Source: Xanthobacteraceae bacterium (lineage in GTDB: Bacteria > Pseudomonadota > Alphaproteobacteria > Rhizobiales > Xanthobacteraceae). From it: a DNA stretch of 10,175 nt. Shown here piece by piece: positions 7,007-10,175 of the stretch. Location: assembly GCA_030043175.1 (NCBI GenBank), contig JASHYD010000093.1, positions 1 through 10,175 of the forward strand, read 5' to 3'. The notes below the pieces were generated by a model that worked only from the letters and a program-made list of their open reading frames with translations, was not told the origin of the DNA and made no database searches. The position numbers were made by a program, and so were the translations under genes. Position 1 is the first letter of the stretch, and every line of letters starts with the position of its first letter.

Positions 7007-7873
7007 TTAGCCCAGCGCGCCGGCCGGCTTGGCGTCAAGCTTCGTGTAAGCGTGGCGATTTTCAAGCAGCAGCAGCGTGACCGCAAAGTCATACTGCTCC
7101 GCGAAGATCGTCATCTCGCAGACCGGCTCGGCGAACCAGATGCCTGCCGGCAGTTCGACACCCGAGCGTCCGTCGACGATCATGTCCTGGCGGCCTGCCA
7201 AGGAGTCCGCGGGGATTGCAATTGGCGGCCCGCAGGCTCGAAAGAATGCGCCGGTCCTCACGGCCGGCTTGCTGGCCCGCGACCATAAAATGAATCCGTC
7301 GCGTGAAACGACCAGCACAGCTCGCCGCGCGGTGAATTGCAGCCAGCGCAGCGCCGCCGCGATGAGCGACACGCGGTAGCGGTCGGCGCAGTGCGAAATC
7401 ATATCGAGATCGACCTTGTCGCCTTCGGGAATCTGCCGCCGGAAATCGTCAAGTGGCATCAGCAGTCCGGCCGAGAACACGTTGGCCTCATGCTCGATCT
7501 GAGCGTACGCGCTGTCCCAGCAAACGACATCCTGCGCGCCGCACTGGATTCCCGCTGGGTAGGCCAGCCGGTGAATGAGGTAGTGGCCGAACTCGTGCCC
7601 GAGGGTGAAGTTGATGCGTCCTTCAGAGGCGATCGCGCTGTTATAGAAAATCCCCCAGCCCTTCTTCCCGGTGGGCGCGCGACAGAGGGTGCCATCAATT
7701 CCCGGCAGCGATCGGCCGAGGACGAGCGACACGGGATCATCCGGATATCGGTGCGCGCTGTACTCTTTCGCTACGAGCGTAACATCGACTGGGAAACGGT
7801 CCTTCCCCAGGACCGCATTGAGCTCCAAGCCGATGTCGATCGCCCACCGTTCGGGTGACGGGTCGCCCGTCAT
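7007..7873 (-). CDS. ImmA/IrrE-family (DUF955) metallopeptidase
   Basis: The product has 288 residues. The zinc-peptidase signature HEFGH is at residues 93-97 (His93, Glu94, His97). The family's downstream motif, EHEANVFSAGLLMP, is at 127-140 and supplies the third metal-ligand glutamate. The segment GWGIFYNSAIASEGRINFTLG just before HEFGH is the usual beta-strand lead. The C-terminal 120 residues form an extra domain that I cannot assign. Family members such as ImmA cleave or inactivate a partner Xre-type repressor, often on phages and integrative elements. The ATG overlaps the stop of the upstream Xre gene by four bases, so the two are translated from one message. The catalytic residues are all present, and activity on the Xre partner is a well-founded inference. 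Confidence 0.92.
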   Translation of the reverse strand: MTGDPSPERWAIDIGLELNAVLGKDRFPVDVTLVAKEYSAHRYPDDPVSLVLGRSLPGIDGTLCRAPTGKKGWGIFYNSAIASEGRINFTLGHEFGHYLIHRLAYPAGIQCGAQDVVCWDSAYAQIEHEANVFSAGLLMPLDDFRRQIPEGDKVDLDMISHCADRYRVSLIAAALRWLQFTARRAVLVVSRDGFILWSRASKPAVRTGAFFRACGPPIAIPADSLAGRQDMIVDGRSGVELPAGIWFAEPVCEMTIFAEQYDFAVTLLLLENRHAYTKLDAKPAGALG

Positions 7874-8193
7874 TTATCCTCACCCCACAGATCGACCATG
7901 CGTCGAATCTTGTCCTTGGTGGCCGGGTCCATTTTCCGGTAACGGCGAAAAAAGGCCTGGTCGGCGGCCTCCGCCACGTCCGTCTTGTCCGTGGGATCAA
8001 TAAGATAGTCCGAGGTGACCCCGAGCACCGAGGCGATTCGTGCAACTTTGTCGGCCGATGGCCTTGGCGGACTCTTGTTCTCTAATTCCCAGATATAGCT
8101 CTTACTTGACTCGGTCAGTTCCGCGAGCTTTTCAAGGGTGTAACCCTTCTTCTTCCTGAGTTCGCGGATCTTGTCGCCGAGGGCGGTGGACAC
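7870..8193 (-). CDS. Xre-family helix-turn-helix regulator
   Basis: The product has 107 residues and starts at GTG 8193-8191. AGGAGG (plus-strand CCTCCT, 8199-8204) lies five bases ahead of the start. The HTH_3 domain is residues about 8-62: KIRELRKKKGYTLEKLAELT, then SSKSYIWELENKS as recognition helix, and KVARIASVLGVTSDYLI. The C-terminus (AFFRRYRKMDPATKDKIRRMV) is a short helical tail common in such regulators. It is the first gene of the minus-strand pair with the ImmA/IrrE peptidase. It probably represses the divergent promoters between it and the genes to the right, and is a candidate substrate or partner of the peptidase. Confidence 0.93.
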   Translation of the reverse strand: MSTALGDKIRELRKKKGYTLEKLAELTESSKSYIWELENKSPPRPSADKVARIASVLGVTSDYLIDPTDKTDVAEAADQAFFRRYRKMDPATKDKIRRMVDLWGEDK

Positions 8194-8219
8194 GGCGGCC
8201 TCCTTTTCTCGAAAAGTTC

Positions 8220-8248
8220 AGACTACCGATACGATGCGTACTTGACAA
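8220..8248 (-). promoter_or_regulatory. Promoter-like sequence for the Xre-ImmA pair
   Basis: On the minus strand, TTGTCA (plus 8243-8248) and TAGTCT (plus 8220-8225) are separated by 17 bases. They match sigma-70 -35 well and -10 only partly. The position, just upstream of the Xre ribosome binding site, is right. The -35 overlaps that of the divergent candidate, so one bound repressor could affect both. Confidence 0.35.
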
Positions 8249-8270
8249 CGCTTATTTCGAGGCCTACGGT
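8242..8270 (+). promoter_or_regulatory. Divergent promoter-like sequence toward the primase side
   Basis: A perfect TTGACA at 8242-8247 is followed after 17 bases by TACGGT (8265-8270), a weak -10 box. It points toward the 8385 and 8623 genes. The weak -10 makes this tentative. Confidence 0.3.
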
Positions 8271-8279
8271 CATGTTCGG

Positions 8280-8291
8280 AGTATCGATACT
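8280..8291. promoter_or_regulatory. Perfect 12-bp palindrome AGTATCGATACT, candidate Xre operator
   Basis: This fully symmetric 12-mer sits in the divergent region between the Xre gene and the rightward genes, just downstream of the rightward promoter candidate. A related but imperfect sequence, CTACCGATACGAT, lies at 8223-8235 over the leftward -10 box. Dyads of this size next to an Xre gene are typical operators; binding by this Xre protein is inferred. Confidence 0.45.
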
Positions 8292-8384
8292 TTTAGACCC
8301 TTACTTTTGAGGTTCCATCTAGTTCTAGGGGGCGACAGACTGAAAAACATCCCTAATTGAGTACACCTGCGTCTCTCATCACAA

Positions 8385-8612
8385 ATGAATGGACTTGGCC
8401 TGGTCAGCCGCTGGGCTGTCGGGGCAGCGCTCAACCCAAGGAACGACCGTGATCACTACGTTGACCCTTCACCGCTCGGCAGCTGCACCCGCTTCGACCT
8501 CGCTGACGGCAAGCAGATACTCATCCATTACGCCGAAGTGCGCAGCCCCGGGTCATCCCGCTGCAGAACGGTCCATCCCTTCCGCTCGTGGGCTGACACG
8601 GCGGTTGCGTGA
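8385..8612 (+). CDS. Small hypothetical protein upstream of the Toprim gene
   Basis: A 75-codon ORF from ATG 8385 ends in TGA at 8610-8612, ten bases before the Toprim start. Its second half is strongly GC-biased at third positions and reads naturally: DPSPLGSCTRFDLADGKQILIHYAEV and VHPFRSWAD. I do not recognise a named family. The competing frame, which extends the Toprim ORF back to ATG 8389, gives a Ser/Ala/Pro-rich low-complexity sequence and is the less likely coding frame here. No good ribosome binding site precedes ATG 8385, so the true start may be further in. Confidence 0.45.
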   Translation: MNGLGLVSRWAVGAALNPRNDRDHYVDPSPLGSCTRFDLADGKQILIHYAEVRSPGSSRCRTVHPFRSWADTAVA

Positions 8613-8622
8613 GGTGGATGCC

Positions 8623-9681
8623 ATGTCCTCCCGAGCGGCCGAACTGGCGCGCCGGCTCGCGCGTGATGCCGAGGCGGTGTGCCGCCATTACCTCACCAAT
8701 GGCCGCCGCCACGGCCGCTACTGGCTGGTTGGCGATGTCGCCAACACACCAGGCCGCAGCCTGTTCGTTCGCCTGACCGGTCCCGACAGCGGCAAGGGTG
8801 CCGCTGGCAAGTGGACCGACGCCGCCACCGGCCAGTATGGTGATTTGCTCGATCTCATTGCTCTGACGACGGGTCTGGAGCGCTTGCGCGATGTCCTCGA
8901 TGAGGCGCGCGCATTCCTCAGATTACCACGGTGTCAACCATCGTCTGATCGGCCCGCCAGGCCCGCGCCGACCGGATCGCCCGAATCTGCACGCCGTCTG
9001 TTGGCGCTGGCCCGGCCGATCGGGAGCACCATCGCAGAGACGTACTTGCGCAAACGCGGCATCACGGCTTTGCCCGAAGCGGGCGCACTGCGCTTCCACC
9101 CCCGCTGTTACTACCGGCCTGAGGCCGACGCGCCGACCGAGATCTGGCCGGCGCTGATCGCGGCGGTCACGGACCTCGCCGGCAAGATCACCGGCGCGCA
9201 TCGCACCTGGCTCGACCCGTCCGGTAACGGCAAGGCTCCTGTCGGCACGCCACGGCGTGCGATGGGTCATCTGCTTGGGCACGGCGTCCGCTTTGGTGTG
9301 ACGAGCGATGTCATGACGGCCGGCGAAGGTCTCGAGACCATGCTGTCACTGCGTTGCGCTCTGCCGCACCTGCCCATGCTCGCCGCCCTGTCGGCCAATC
9401 ATCTTACCGCTATCCTGTTCCCGACAGCGCTCCGCCGTCTCTATGTCGCGCGCGACCGCGATCCGGCGGGTGACCTGGCGGTCGCGACCTTGACCAGGCG
9501 GGCGCAGTCGGTCGGGATCGAGGCGCTTACGCTGTCGCCGGTCCTGGGCGATTTCAACGAAGACTTGGGCTGCCTCGGCGTTCGCGAGCTTCGCGCCGCC
9601 TTGATTGCCCAGCTTGCCCCAGAAGACGTGCCGCGATTCCTGAGCGGCGATGGACGCCGCGGGCCGGTACATGCAATGTGA
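8623..9681 (+). CDS. Toprim-domain primase-like protein of mobile elements
   Basis: From ATG 8623, with GAGG at 8611-8614, the product has 352 residues. The N-terminal part (about 1-105) reads like the domain preceding Toprim in plasmid and integrative-element primase-like proteins: AEAVCRHYLTNGRRHGRYWLVGD, KWTDAATGQYGDLLDLIALTTG. A middle part (about 125-225) contains ETYLRKRGITALPEAGALRFHP, a common lead-in of this family. The Toprim domain is residues about 225-320, with the catalytic-type glutamate Glu235 in MTAGEGLETMLSL and the acidic pair Asp278/Asp280 in LYVARDRDPAGDLA. Such proteins act in DNA replication or priming of plasmids and ICEs. No helicase domain is present. The open frame reaches back to 8389, but that extension is low-complexity and overlaps a better ORF, so the 8623 start is preferred. 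Confidence 0.88.
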   Translation: MSSRAAELARRLARDAEAVCRHYLTNGRRHGRYWLVGDVANTPGRSLFVRLTGPDSGKGAAGKWTDAATGQYGDLLDLIALTTGLERLRDVLDEARAFLRLPRCQPSSDRPARPAPTGSPESARRLLALARPIGSTIAETYLRKRGITALPEAGALRFHPRCYYRPEADAPTEIWPALIAAVTDLAGKITGAHRTWLDPSGNGKAPVGTPRRAMGHLLGHGVRFGVTSDVMTAGEGLETMLSLRCALPHLPMLAALSANHLTAILFPTALRRLYVARDRDPAGDLAVATLTRRAQSVGIEALTLSPVLGDFNEDLGCLGVRELRAALIAQLAPEDVPRFLSGDGRRGPVHAM

Positions 9682-9864
9682 GGTTGAGGCTCCCGGGCAC
9701 GAGCGCCCCGTTGACCGTGATCGATGTTTTCGAACGCAAACCCACGCGACGACAGCGAGGTATTGCCAAGGACCGCATCTCGTTCCGATCGTCGTCGAAA
9801 CGCGGTACTTGGCCGCTACACCCGAAGCGGTCGCCAGGTCAGATTCTGCGACGATCGCTACGAG

Positions 9865-10044
9865 CTAAGCGCTCTGAGCATTGCCCGCCTGCCGCGCGAC
9901 CACAGCGTTCGCTTCCCGGATAGCGCGGCCTTCGTCGCCAGTTCGTTCCAAGGACTCGTTGGCGACTTTCGCCCACAGCTCTTTCAGCGTCGGCGTTGTC
10001 GCCTTACGCGTATGCCTCTCGGCATCATTCGGAGTCCACGGCAT
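9865..10044 (-). CDS. Small conserved-looking protein, function unknown
   Basis: The 59-residue product starts at ATG 10044-10042 with GGGAG about nine bases ahead; an upstream TTG at 10062 lacks that support. The sequence begins MPWTPNDAERHTRKA, continues with LKELWAKVANESL, and ends with TGDEGRAIREANAVVARQAG. I have a clear memory of very similar small proteins, with the same MPW...T.KA...W..VAN..L..TGDEG.AIR.ANA.V pattern, in phages and Rhizobiales accessory regions, annotated as hypothetical. It resembles the ChaB-like layout only loosely. It converges with the Toprim gene. The 183 bases between the two hold no gene I can support. Confidence 0.75.
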   Translation of the reverse strand: MPWTPNDAERHTRKATTPTLKELWAKVANESLERTGDEGRAIREANAVVARQAGNAQSA

Positions 10045-10175
10045 TTGATCAGGCTCCCGCAAATGATCGTTTCCGATGCGTTCTCTCTGCTTAATTTCAA
10101 GGCTAGAGAAGAAAGTTGGTTCCGCCCGCCATTGCCGTCCCCGGCTGGGGCTTTTCCGGCGGGGCGCTTTCGCGT

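Noticed and set aside
10122..10166. Nested GC-rich hairpins (CCCC GGCT GGGG then TTTT, inside CCCGCC/GGCGGG arms) as a terminator
   Set aside because: The inner stem is only four pairs with a short T run, and no plus-strand gene ends nearby; it lies at the window edge and could equally be coding.

Overview
The window reads as an accessory region of a GC-rich Gram-negative bacterium, most likely an alphaproteobacterium of the Rhizobiales type. This is inferred from codon use, from the BlaI/M56 pair, and from a Toprim protein of the kind carried on integrative elements and plasmids. Several genes are broken, and long stretches hold no recognisable gene, as expected of a mobile or decaying island. 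No rRNA, tRNA, CRISPR array or intact insertion sequence was found.

Left part (1-4566, + strand). The centre is a compact three-gene operon. Its first gene (about 1373-2287) encodes a protein whose C-terminus resembles sigma-70 region 4. Two bases later comes a small soluble partner (2290-2856) that could be an anti-sigma-like protein. After a short gap with a strong ribosome binding site comes an unusual 560-residue membrane protein (2884-4566). That protein joins an N-terminal Lon-type (S16) serine protease domain with a Ser84/Lys128 dyad, one membrane helix, and an external TAXI/PBP2-like solute-binding domain with a helical tail. The simplest reading is a one-protein sensor-protease controlling a sigma/anti-sigma-like pair. 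A second copy of the binding domain and tail lies at the left edge (1-827) and is interrupted by a single -1 frame change near an AAA run. A small possible membrane ORF (1023-1316) lies between them.

Middle part (4567-7006). About 1.07 kb without a confident gene is followed by a BlaI/MecI-type repressor (5636-6013). Its M56 (BlaR1-like) sensor-protease partner is only a frameshifted N-terminal remnant (6032 to about 6490). A 54-codon ORF of unknown origin (6738-6902) follows.

Right part (7007-10175). A minus-strand pair, an Xre regulator (7870-8193) and an ImmA/IrrE metallopeptidase (7007-7873), overlaps by 4 bp. It is divergent from a small ORF (8385-8612) and a Toprim-domain primase-like protein (8623-9681). 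The divergent region holds back-to-back promoter-like sequences and a perfect 12-bp palindrome. A small conserved-looking minus-strand protein (9865-10044) closes the window. This half looks like the control and replication part of an integrative or phage-derived element.
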